The notes under the pieces were generated by a model, which ran no database searches, was not told where the DNA came from, and was given only the letters and a program-made list of their open reading frames with translations. From NCBI RefSeq assembly GCF_022271435.1, contig NZ_JAFIQY010000026.1, forward strand, positions 50,303 to 114,302: a stretch of DNA of 64,000 nucleotides, written 5' to 3'. Source of the stretch: Streptomyces monomycini. GTDB taxonomy: Bacteria > Actinomycetota > Actinomycetes > Streptomycetales > Streptomycetaceae. Positions 46,554-54,160 of the stretch are shown here, piece by piece (the first letter of the stretch is position 1; each line of letters opens with the position of its first letter). A program made the position numbers and the translations under genes.

Positions 46554-47159
46554 TCACAGCTCCAGCAGACTCGCCAGGTCGATGCCGATGGGGAAGGGCC
46601 GGTCCGTCTCCAGTTTCTCGGCGTGGCGAGGGTGCTCGGGGGCGGGAACGTACTCACCCACGTCACGGCGCAGCCAGAACTCGTGCACTACCGGCCTGTC
46701 GTCCGCACCGTGCTCCACACGCCAGAAGTACGGGATGCCCGCCTCGGCTTACAGGAAGGGCTTGCTGCTCCGGTCCCGGACTTGGGAATCCGGCGACACC
46801 ACTTCCACCGCGAGCTTCACGATGCCGGCCGGCGTGGCCGCCAACGAGGCGACGTCGATCCCGCTCTTGTCGAAGACGACGATGTCGGGCTTGACGGTGT
46901 TGTGAGCGTCGAGCACCAGACACCGCTCGGCATTGACGCCGTACAGGTCGGGTTTCACCTGCTTGATGCGGAAGAACAGCTCGTCCCGGACTTGGTCGTG
47001 CCACCATTCCGCCATCCCCCGAACCACGATCGCTCCGTCCATGAGTTCCCAGTCGAAGGGCAGCTCCAAATCCTTGACCTGATCGAACGTCCACCGCCCA
47101 CCAGGCGGGTTCATCCAGGTCTCCGGAGTCGCCTTCTCCAGCCGCCGGTCAGTGCTCAT
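46554..47159 (-). pseudogene. Uma2-family endonuclease, broken by one in-frame stop
   Basis: The gene begins at ATG 47159 (GGGAG upstream) and reads as a Uma2 PD-(D/E)XK nuclease-like protein: WELMDGAIVVRGM, VKPDIVVFDKSG, GIVKLAVEVVSPDSQVRDRSSKPFL. A TAA at 46749-46751 then interrupts, yet the same frame continues as AEAGIPYFWRVEHGADDRP...IGIDLASLLEL to TGA 46554-46556. Family members have Tyr at the stop (KPFLYAEAGIPYFWR), so a single TAC-to-TAA change explains it. Key catalytic residues (Asp, Glu-Val-x-Ser-Pro) precede the stop, so a shortened 136-residue product is possible. Confidence 0.85.
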
Positions 47160-47170
47160 CACTGCTCCCA

Positions 47171-47222
47171 TGGACGCGAGTGTGGACGCGAGTGTGGACG
47201 CGAGTGCGGACGCGAGTGCGGA
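47171..47222. repeat. 12-bp tandem repeat, 4.3 copies
   Basis: Units of TGGACGCGAGTG start at 47171, 47183 and 47195, followed by CGGACGCGAGTG (47207) and a partial copy. It lies directly upstream of the Uma2 pseudogene, ending 12 bases before its start codon, within its promoter/leader. Confidence 0.9.
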
Positions 47223-47287
47223 TTACGGTCCTGAATACGACAGTACCGTCACACGAAGTGACGGGAGCGCTTCTCGACGTTGACGCC

Positions 47288-47833
47288 TCAGCGTCCCCGG
47301 TACACCAACCGGCCGCCCAGCACCGTCACCAGGCAGCGTCCGTCTTCCGCGAACACCGCGAAGTCCGCGGGGCCGCCGGGAGCCAGGACGTGCGGTCCGG
47401 ACGGCTCGCGCAGGCCGGAGCGGGCGACCGCCGTGCGGACGGCGGGGCGGGTGAAGGGGCCGGAGACCGATGTCGTACCGATGGCGAGGAGCCGCTGCAC
47501 GCCCCTGCGGGCGCTCGCGCCCCAGCGGGTGTCGGTCATGCCGAGGGCGGTGAGGGCGTCGCCGGTGAGCGGGGCGGTGCCCAGGTCGTCGGCCTCGCGC
47601 GGGTCGGGGTGGTAGGCGGATTCGAGCAGCGCGGCGCCGTCGGGTTCGTGGCGGCCGGGGGCCAGGGTGCCGTTCCAGTCACGCACCCGGGCACGCTCGC
47701 CGTACCGCTCGTACAGCTCCTCGTACGGGCCGATGGCCTCGATGCGGTCGCCTGAGACGACGACCGCGTGCCCGGGGTCCGGGGCGCCGTCAGGGGCGCG
47801 TCGGACTCCGTGCACGCGGTGGATCGTCAGCAC
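47288..47833 (-). CDS. Degenerate amidohydrolase-like protein without metal ligands
   Basis: A 181-residue protein resembling the outer beta-sandwich parts of imidazolonepropionase-type amidohydrolases: MLTIHRVHGVRR and VVVSGDRIEAIGPYEEL at the start, and VLAPGGPADFAVFAEDGRCLVTVLGGRLVYRG at the end. Between them the usual 250-residue metal barrel is replaced by about 90 residues, and the expected LLPGFVDAHTH is only LAPGRHEPDGAAL. It therefore cannot be a normal hydrolase. It lies 25 bp after mqnC on the same strand, probably in one operon, so a link to the futalosine pathway is possible but untested. Confidence 0.7.
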   Translation of the reverse strand: MLTIHRVHGVRRAPDGAPDPGHAVVVSGDRIEAIGPYEELYERYGERARVRDWNGTLAPGRHEPDGAALLESAYHPDPREADDLGTAPLTGDALTALGMTDTRWGASARRGVQRLLAIGTTSVSGPFTRPAVRTAVARSGLREPSGPHVLAPGGPADFAVFAEDGRCLVTVLGGRLVYRGR

Positions 47834-47858
47834 GGCTGTCTCGGTTCTCTCAGTCGCC

Positions 47859-49058
47859 TCAGTTGGCCTCGACGAGCTTCAGCTCGGGGTGTGCCGTGCC
47901 GCCCTCGATGGCCGTGGAGGAGATGTGCGAGGTCACGCGGTCGTCGACCGGGTCGTTGGCCGGGTCGTCGTGCACGGCCAGGTGCTCGTACGTGGTCGCG
48001 CGCTGCGCCGGGACGCGGCCCGCCTTGCGGATCAGGTCGATGATCTCCTGGCGGTTGGAGCGGTGCTTGGCACCGGCGGAGGAGACCACGTTCTCCTCCA
48101 GCATGATCGAACCGAGGTCGTCCGCGCCGTAGTGCAGCGACAGCTGGCCGATCTCCTTGCCGGTGGTCAGCCAGGAGCCCTGGATGTGGGCGACGTTGTC
48201 GAGGAAGATCCGGGCGATGGCGATCATGCGCAGGTACTCGAAGATCGTCGCCTGGGTGCGGCCCTTGAGGTGGTTGTTCTCGGGCTGGTAGGTGTACGGG
48301 ATGAAGGCGCGGAAGCCGCCCGTACGGTCCTGCACGTCACGGATCATGCGCAGGTGCTCGATGCGCTCGGCGTTGGTCTCGCCGGTGCCCATGAGCATCG
48401 TCGAGGTGGACTCGACGCCCAGCTTGTGCGCCGTCTCCATGATCTCCAGCCAGCGCTCGCCGGACTCCTTCAGCGGCGCGATGGCCTTGCGCGGGCGCTC
48501 CGGCAGCAGCTCGGCGCCGGCGCCCGCGAAGGAGTCCAGGCCCGCGGCGTGGATGCGGCGGATGGCGTCCTCGACGGTGGTCTTGGAGATCCGGGCCATG
48601 TGCTCGACCTCGGAGGCGCCGAGGGAGTGGATGACCAGCTGCGGGAACGCCTTCTTGATCGCGGAGAAGTGCTCTTCGTAGTACTCGACGCCGTAGTCCG
48701 GGTGGTGGCCGCCCTGGAACATGATCTGGGTGCCGCCCAGCTCGACGGTCTCGGCGCAGCGGCGCAGGATGTCGTCGAGGTCGCGGGACCAGCCCTTGGC
48801 GGTGTCCTTGGGCGCGGCGTAGAAGGCGCAGAACTTGCAGGCCGTCACGCACACGTTGGTGTAGTTGATGTTGCGCTCGATGATGTACGTCGCGATGTGC
48901 TCCGTACCGGCGTAACGGCGGCGGCGCACGGCGTCGGCCGCGGCGCCCAGCGCGTGCAGCGGCGCGGAACGGTACAGGTCCAGCGCTTCCTCGGGCGTGA
49001 TCCGCCCGCCCCCCGCGGCGCGGTCGAGTACGGACTGAAGGTCGGCGTTCTCGGTCAC
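47859..49058 (-). CDS. mqnC: Cyclic dehypoxanthinyl futalosine synthase (radical SAM)
   Basis: A 399-residue radical-SAM enzyme that cyclises dehypoxanthine futalosine in the futalosine route to menaquinone. Cys70, Cys74 and Cys77 (NVCVTACKFCAF) bind the [4Fe-4S] cluster. GGTQIMFQGGHHPDYGVEYYE and FIPYTYQPENNHLKG are typical of MqnC and distinguish it from MqnE and FbiC. GTG 49058 has GAAGGGA upstream. It lies downstream of the Ser/Thr kinase gene by 143 bp and before the amidohydrolase-like gene. Confidence 0.95.
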   Translation of the reverse strand: MTENADLQSVLDRAAGGGRITPEEALDLYRSAPLHALGAAADAVRRRRYAGTEHIATYIIERNINYTNVCVTACKFCAFYAAPKDTAKGWSRDLDDILRRCAETVELGGTQIMFQGGHHPDYGVEYYEEHFSAIKKAFPQLVIHSLGASEVEHMARISKTTVEDAIRRIHAAGLDSFAGAGAELLPERPRKAIAPLKESGERWLEIMETAHKLGVESTSTMLMGTGETNAERIEHLRMIRDVQDRTGGFRAFIPYTYQPENNHLKGRTQATIFEYLRMIAIARIFLDNVAHIQGSWLTTGKEIGQLSLHYGADDLGSIMLEENVVSSAGAKHRSNRQEIIDLIRKAGRVPAQRATTYEHLAVHDDPANDPVDDRVTSHISSTAIEGGTAHPELKLVEAN

Positions 49059-49201
49059 CGGGCGTCCCTTCGGAGGCGGGCATAACGACCGAACCAGCGT
49101 ACGCCAGCGGTACGACAGGCCTGGCGGCGGCCGGGTCGGACGACTGACGGCGGGTGGCGTGGCGGCCGGACGGCGGGCGGGGCCGCGGTTCCTCCCGGGG
49201 G

Positions 49202-50953
49202 TCAGCCGCCGGTCTTCTTCATGGTGGCGCGGGGGCGGCCGCCCGCCTCGTCGTCGGAGGCGAAGGAGAGCGTGCCGTCCTTGCCGAGCGTGTACGTGAC
49301 GGCCGCCTCGGCGCCCGTACAGCCGGGCCCGGGCTTGCCGTCCGTGCGCTCCCGGAGGGTCAGCGTGGTGGCGGTGGCGGACACCAGCTTCGCCTTGGCG
49401 GCGCACCGGGCGATCAGGAAGTCGTACGAGGTGTGGACGACGTACTCGCCCTTGGCGCCGGGAGCGATGGTGCTGGTGATGGTGCCGTTGGGGATGTTGT
49501 GACGGGTGACGACCGTGCCGGTCCAGGTGCCGAGGAAGGACTTCGGGACGGCCGGCTCCCCGGGCCGGGAACCGCCGGGCGACGGGGTCTGCCCGCTGCC
49601 GGGCGGCTTCGCGGCCGCGTCCCTGCCGCCGCCCTCGCCCTGGCCGGGCAGCAGCTGGAAGACGAACGCGGCGGTCGTCGCGGCGGCGAGCGCACCGGCC
49701 ACGGACAGGACCAGCGTGCAGCTCATCCGGCGGCGCCCCGGGGTACTGCTGCCGAGGACTCCCTTGAGGGAGAGGCGGCGTTCCCTGGAGGTGGGCTGGG
49801 AAATGGGCTGGGCGGGTGCTTCCGGTGGGGGCGGGGGCTGTGTGGGGGCGGCGCCGGCGGTTGGCCAGGAGGGGTGGGAAGAGGGGTGGGGGTGGGGGTG
49901 GGGATGCGGGTGATGGTGGGGCTGGGGCGGGATGTAGGTCGGTTGCTGTCCGGAGGCGGCGGGGGCGGAAGCGCCGGGGCCGGCCGGGGCGTCGAAGGGG
50001 ACGAGGCCGGACGGTGCCCCGTGTGAAGGGACGCCGGGCGCCCCGTACGCCCGCGCGTCGAGATTCAGCAGTTCCACCGCCTGCCTGCTGACGCGTTCGA
50101 CCAGCGGCGCCGGCAGCCAGCCGGCGCGCGCCGGTCCGCCGTCCGCTTCCGCGCCGCCCAGCCGTCCTGCGATCTCCTCCGGGGCGGGCCGGTCCTCGGG
50201 GCGCTTGGCCAGGCAGGCCGTGGTGATCTCGCGGAGTTCGCCCGTGAGGGCGGTGCCGAGGTCGGGGTCGCCGTGGACGACCTTGTAGAGGAGGGCCGCC
50301 GAGCTGTCCCCGGTGAACGGGCCGGCGCCGGTGGCCGCGTAGGCCAGTACCGCGCCGAGCGAGAAGACGTCGCAGGCGCCGGTGACGTCCTGGCCGAGGA
50401 TCTGCTCGGGCGCCATGTAGCCGGGGGAGCCGACGGAGACGCCGGTGGCGGTGAGCGCGGCGCTGCCGTCCGTGGCGCGGGCGATGCCGAAGTCGATCAG
50501 CAGCGGGCCGTCGAGGGTGAGCAGGACGTTGGACGGTTTGACGTCCCGGTGGACCAGGCCGTGGGCGTGCACGGCGGCCAGCGCCCGGGCGAGCCCGGCG
50601 CCCAGCGTCCGTACGGCGGGGCCGTCCAGCGGGCCGAAGTCCTCGACGGCGCGGGTGAGCGAGGGGCCCGCCACGTAGCCGGTGGCCACCCAGGGGACGG
50701 GCGCGTCGGGGTCGGCGTCCAGTACGGGCGCGGTCCAGGCGCCGCCGACCCGGCGCGCGGACTCCACCTCGCGCCGGAAGCGGGCCCGGAACCGGTCGTC
50801 GGCCGCGAACTGCGCGTGCACGGACTTCACCGCGACGGTACGGCCGCCGGCGCTGCGCCCGAGGTAGACGCGGCCCATGCCGCCCGCGCCGAGCCGGCCC
50901 AGCAGCCGGTACGTACCGATGACGCGCGGATCGTCCGCCCCCAGCGGCTCCAT
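49202..50953 (-). CDS. Membrane Ser/Thr protein kinase
   Basis: A 583-residue Hanks-type kinase. The kinase domain (about residues 12-270) has the P-loop GRLGAGGMGRVYLG, VAVKSVH (Lys), LVHRDVKPSNVLL (catalytic loop), LIDFGIARA (DFG) and SPGYMAPEQILG. A Pro/His-rich linker follows, with a HHHPHPHPHPHP run that might bind metal. One membrane span (about 410-435) leads to an extracellular beta-rich domain (TWTGTVVTRHNIPNGTITSTI) with two Cys. PASTA repeats are absent. The ligand is unknown. Confidence 0.93.
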   Translation of the reverse strand: MEPLGADDPRVIGTYRLLGRLGAGGMGRVYLGRSAGGRTVAVKSVHAQFAADDRFRARFRREVESARRVGGAWTAPVLDADPDAPVPWVATGYVAGPSLTRAVEDFGPLDGPAVRTLGAGLARALAAVHAHGLVHRDVKPSNVLLTLDGPLLIDFGIARATDGSAALTATGVSVGSPGYMAPEQILGQDVTGACDVFSLGAVLAYAATGAGPFTGDSSAALLYKVVHGDPDLGTALTGELREITTACLAKRPEDRPAPEEIAGRLGGAEADGGPARAGWLPAPLVERVSRQAVELLNLDARAYGAPGVPSHGAPSGLVPFDAPAGPGASAPAASGQQPTYIPPQPHHHPHPHPHPHPSSHPSWPTAGAAPTQPPPPPEAPAQPISQPTSRERRLSLKGVLGSSTPGRRRMSCTLVLSVAGALAAATTAAFVFQLLPGQGEGGGRDAAAKPPGSGQTPSPGGSRPGEPAVPKSFLGTWTGTVVTRHNIPNGTITSTIAPGAKGEYVVHTSYDFLIARCAAKAKLVSATATTLTLRERTDGKPGPGCTGAEAAVTYTLGKDGTLSFASDDEAGGRPRATMKKTGG

Positions 50954-50994
50954 GGCTTCGCCTCCCCCTGCCGGCCCGGATCACGGCACAGCCT

Positions 50995-51008
50995 ATGACC
51001 CAGGTCAT
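50995..51008. promoter_or_regulatory. Inverted repeat between the kinase and esterase genes
   Basis: ATGACC-CA-GGTCAT is a perfect 6+6 inverted repeat in the 160-bp divergent promoter region, 42 bp before the kinase start. It could be an operator for either gene; the regulator is unknown. Confidence 0.4.
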
Positions 51009-51113
51009 GCCCGGTCCGGTGAACCCGCACAGCGGCTTTCGCCATCAAAGAGATGGAACGCCAGCAACCGTCCGACTTGTCCTGCGGGGCAGCGCACCCA
51101 TCCGGAGTCCTTC

Positions 51114-52289
51114 GTGCAGCACCAGCCCGGGGAGCAGCCCCCGAACGGCCCTGGGGGCCGGTCCGCGTACGGGTACGAGTCCGACGGCGGGCCCGCGTAC
51201 GGCCCCGCCCGGGAGCACCGCGCGCCGCGCCGCCGTGCGGGCAGGCGGAAGCGGCTCTGGCTGACGGGGGCTGCCGTGGTCGTACTGGGCCTGGTCGCCG
51301 TGCCCGTACTGAACGCCTTCGACGTCTTCTCCGACAACGGCGAGCCGATGACCTTCGACCAGCCCCGCCCGGACGGTGGCGGCGCCGGCGGTTCCGGCGG
51401 CACGGGCGGGGCGTCCGGCGGGTCCGCGCCGGGGGTGCGGATGCCCACCGGGCCGCAGGCGCAGTTCACGACGGCGAACACGCTGGACGACGGCACCAAG
51501 ATCGGCGTGACCACGCTGCACGGCAAGAAGTCCGGCTTCACGGGCCGGGTCTGGGTGTGGGCGCCCAAGGAGTACTACGAGGAGAAGTACGCGAAGAGCG
51601 CGTTCCCGGTGCTCATCGCGCTGCCCGGTGGTCCCGGCTACCCGGTCAACTACTGGATGGGAACCGACCTGAAGTTGCAGAGCAGCATCAGCGAGTGGTC
51701 GAAGTCGGGCAAGAGCAAGCCGTTCATCGTCGTCATGCCGGTCCTGAACGCGGACGACAAGAACTACTACGACGGCAGCGACATCCCGGGGCAGCCGAAG
51801 ATGGGCACCTGGATGTCCGACGACGTCCCCGACCTGGTCAAGGCCAACTTCCGGACCTTCGCCTCCCGGGACGGCTGGGCCTTCATGGGCTCCTCCTCGG
51901 GCGCCTTCGTGGGCCTCAAGCAGGTGCTCCAGCACCCCGACCGGTTCAAGGCCGTGATCGCGAGCGGTCCCGACACCCGGCCGGACTCGCCGCTGTGGCG
52001 CGGCCACGAGAAGGAGCAGCGGGCCAACGACCCGGAGCAGCTGGCCAAGCAGCTGATCGCCAAGCCCGGGGCCCCGGACGTGCACCTCGCCTTCCAGATC
52101 GGCACCAAGGAGAGCGGCCGGGCCAAGCTGGAATCCTTCATGAAGAAATACGGCAAGGGACCGATCAAGACCCGCCTGCAAGTGATCGAAGGCGGCGGTC
52201 ACAACGCCCGGGGATATGTCCGTGGCATGGACGAGGGAACCATGCAATGGATCAGCAACGTGATGCCGGGCCCGACGCCCGCCCCCTGA
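51114..52289 (+). CDS. Membrane-anchored esterase-D-like hydrolase
   Basis: A 391-residue protein with a cytoplasmic N-terminus, a single membrane span (RLWLTGAAVVVLGLVAVPVL, about residues 45-64), a Gly/Ser-rich spacer and an extracellular alpha/beta-hydrolase domain of the esterase D/mycolyltransferase-like superfamily. The nucleophile is in FMGSSSGAFVGLK; FPVLIALPGGPGYPVNYW forms the oxyanion region and EGGGHNARGY supplies the catalytic His. GTG 51114 follows CCGGAG. Its role may be extracellular ester cleavage; the substrate is unknown. Confidence 0.85.
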   Translation: MQHQPGEQPPNGPGGRSAYGYESDGGPAYGPAREHRAPRRRAGRRKRLWLTGAAVVVLGLVAVPVLNAFDVFSDNGEPMTFDQPRPDGGGAGGSGGTGGASGGSAPGVRMPTGPQAQFTTANTLDDGTKIGVTTLHGKKSGFTGRVWVWAPKEYYEEKYAKSAFPVLIALPGGPGYPVNYWMGTDLKLQSSISEWSKSGKSKPFIVVMPVLNADDKNYYDGSDIPGQPKMGTWMSDDVPDLVKANFRTFASRDGWAFMGSSSGAFVGLKQVLQHPDRFKAVIASGPDTRPDSPLWRGHEKEQRANDPEQLAKQLIAKPGAPDVHLAFQIGTKESGRAKLESFMKKYGKGPIKTRLQVIEGGGHNARGYVRGMDEGTMQWISNVMPGPTPAP

Positions 52290-52305
52290 CGCGCCGACCG
52301 GGCAT

Positions 52306-52601
52306 TTCGTACGCCTTCCTTACTCTTTCCGGCTGACTTCCGTGCCGTTTCCGTGCGACTTCCGTACGCCCCCCCGTACGACTTCCGCACAACTCGGTAC
52401 GCGCTGTCCGTGCCTTTCGTGCACTTTTCGCACGCCTCTCGCACAGCTCACATACCACTCGCGCACACCTTCCGCCCGCGTTTCCCGCGGATTCTGCACG
52501 TGTCCGGCAGGTGATCCGCACGCGGCCCGTACGCGCCCATATGCGACCCGTACGCGTTCCGTACACGTTCCCTACGCGGCCCGTACGCGGCCCGTACGCG
52601 C
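52306..52601. repeat. Phased array of about 27 degenerate 11-bp units (YCCGTACGC)
   Basis: Cores of the type CCGTACG recur at a mean spacing of 10.96 bp from 52311 to 52596; the last seven, TACGCG-like, sit at 52531, 52541, 52552, 52563, 52574, 52585 and 52596. Earlier units have drifted (CCGTGC, TCGCAC, CCGCAC) but keep register. The array fills the convergent gap between the esterase and mqnA, ending 24 bp before the mqnA stop. It is not a simple hairpin terminator and not coding in any convincing frame. Confidence 0.85.
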
Positions 52602-52625
52602 GGAATTCGCCGCCGGAAACGGAAG

Positions 52626-53525
52626 TCAGCCCTGCGGGGTCTGCAGCAGGTCGACCCGGACATCCGCCGGATAGCCGGTCGATTCTCCGGTCCTGCGGGC
52701 GAATTCCGTCACGCCACGCAACTGGTCCGGGCCGAAACGGAAGTCCAGTGTCGTGAAGTAGCGTTCCAGCACCTGCTCGTCGAAGGTCTCCCAGCGTGCG
52801 GCCTGCTCGGCCACCTTGCCGACCTCTTCGAGCGACAGGTCCCGGGAGGCCAGGAACGCCTCGTGCACCTTGCGTACGACGAGGGGCTCGCGCTCCAGGT
52901 AGTCCCGGCGGGTCGCCCAGACGGCGAAGACGAACGGCAGCCCCGTCCAGTCCTTCCACATCTGGCCCAGGTCGTGCACCTGGAGGCCGAGCCGCGGCGC
53001 GTCGTGCAGGTTCGCGCGCAGCGCCGCGTCCCCGATCAGCACGGCGGCCTCCGCCTCCTGCATCATCACGCCGAGGTCGGGCGGGCAGGTGTAGTAGTCA
53101 GGAGTGACGCCGATCTTCTCGGCCAGCAGCAGTTGGGCCAGTCGTACGGACGTACGAGAGGTCGAGCCGAGTGCGACCCGCGCCCCGTCCAGCTCCTCCA
53201 GGGGCTTCTGCGACACGATCACGCACGACATGACCGGACCGTCGCAGCCGACCGCCAGGTCGGGGAAGGCGACCAGGTCGTCGGCGGCCCGCAGGAACTC
53301 CACGAGGGTGACCGGCGCGATGTCGAGATCGCCGCGCACCAGCTGTTCGCTGAGCTTTTCCGGGGTGTCCTTCGTGAGCTCCAGGTCGAGCAGCGTGCCC
53401 GTACGCGCGAGGCCCCAGTACAGGGGCATACAGTTCAGGAACTGGATGTGGCCCACCCGCGGCCGGCTCCGACGGTGGTCGGCTGCGGCTCCTGCGGATG
53501 CGTCTCCAACGGTTGAATTGTCCAC
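52626..53525 (-). CDS. mqnA: Chorismate dehydratase (menaquinone futalosine pathway)
   Basis: A 299-residue periplasmic-binding-protein-fold enzyme that converts chorismate to 3-enolpyruvyl-benzoate, the first committed futalosine step. It has VGHIQFLNCMPLYWGL, RGDLDIAPVTLVEFLR, VALGSTSRTSVRLAQLLL, AAVLIGDAALRA and WKDWTGLPFVFAVWATRRD, all characteristic of MqnA. GTG 53525 was used; the first 20 residues are variable. It is transcribed divergently from the cold-shock gene. Confidence 0.95.
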   Translation of the reverse strand: MDNSTVGDASAGAAADHRRSRPRVGHIQFLNCMPLYWGLARTGTLLDLELTKDTPEKLSEQLVRGDLDIAPVTLVEFLRAADDLVAFPDLAVGCDGPVMSCVIVSQKPLEELDGARVALGSTSRTSVRLAQLLLAEKIGVTPDYYTCPPDLGVMMQEAEAAVLIGDAALRANLHDAPRLGLQVHDLGQMWKDWTGLPFVFAVWATRRDYLEREPLVVRKVHEAFLASRDLSLEEVGKVAEQAARWETFDEQVLERYFTTLDFRFGPDQLRGVTEFARRTGESTGYPADVRVDLLQTPQG

Positions 53526-53681
53526 ATGCGGAGGCTAGACCCGGAGGGTGCCGGACGATGCGGCGGGGCCGCCTGTGGCCGCTGCACCGCCCGGGTAAAC
53601 GTGATCTTTGGCTCTTCCGCCCTCCAAGCGCCGCGTGCTACGCTCAGCGCAAGTTGCAGTTTGGTTTCCCTTGCAGTACAG

Positions 53682-53710
53682 AGCCTGCGGAGCATGTGAC
53701 GCCGCAGGCT
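53682..53710 (+). promoter_or_regulatory. Hairpin with U-rich tail in the cold-shock gene leader
   Basis: AGCCTGCGG (53682-53690) pairs with CCGCAGGCT (53702-53710) and is followed by TTTGTAGTTTTC, 64 bases before the csp start. It resembles an intrinsic terminator placed in the leader, so it may act as an attenuator or a temperature-responsive structure. Confidence 0.5.
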
Positions 53711-53774
53711 TTTGTAGTTTTCAGACTTCTTGCAGGTTCTGGAGCAGGGCAACCCTTTGGCCCAAGGAGGGCTT

Positions 53775-53978
53775 ATGGCTACCGGAACCGTGAAGTGGTT
53801 CAACGCTGAAAAGGGCTTCGGCTTCATCGCCCAGGACGGCGGCGGCCCGGATGTCTTCGTTCACTACTCTGCGATCAACGCCTCTGGCTTCCGCTCCCTG
53901 GAGGAGAACCAGCAGGTGAACTTCGACGTCACGCAGGGCCCGAAGGGTCCGCAGGCGGAGAACGTCACGCCGGTCTGA
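53775..53978 (+). CDS. Cold-shock domain protein
   Basis: A 67-residue single cold-shock domain that binds single-stranded RNA/DNA. RNP1 is KGFGFI and RNP2 is VFVHYSAI; the start TGTVKWFNAEKG is standard. ATG 53775 has a perfect AAGGAGG 4 bases upstream, indicating very strong translation. The leader is about 130-150 bp and includes the hairpin described separately. The family is variously called csp or scoF in Streptomyces; the exact paralog cannot be fixed. Confidence 0.96.
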   Translation: MATGTVKWFNAEKGFGFIAQDGGGPDVFVHYSAINASGFRSLEENQQVNFDVTQGPKGPQAENVTPV

Positions 53979-54020
53979 GTTGCCCGGTCCGACCGATCGC
54001 GGTCGACTTAGCAGTACCCA

Positions 54021-54063
54021 AGGAGCCCCGCTCCTTCCTTTCGGGGAAGGGGACGGGGCTCCT
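54021..54063 (+). terminator. Terminator after the cold-shock gene
   Basis: AGGAGCCCCG...TTCC pairs with GGAA...CGGGGCTCCT around TTTCGG, followed by GCCTTTTCC. A long stem with a U-run makes it the most classical intrinsic terminator in the window. Confidence 0.9.
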
Positions 54064-54160
54064 GCCTTTTCCGTACCCCGCCGCACGAAAGCGGGCAGGC
54101 GGGTTTTCGGCGCTCCGGCCCTCCTGACCTCTTCGGCCCCCGCGGCTACCGTGCAGATTC

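Noticed and set aside
52306..52601. A coding region of Arg/Gly-rich peptides within the 11-bp array
   Set aside because: An 11-bp unit shifts frame at each copy; the open frames there are short and low complexity, with no start site.
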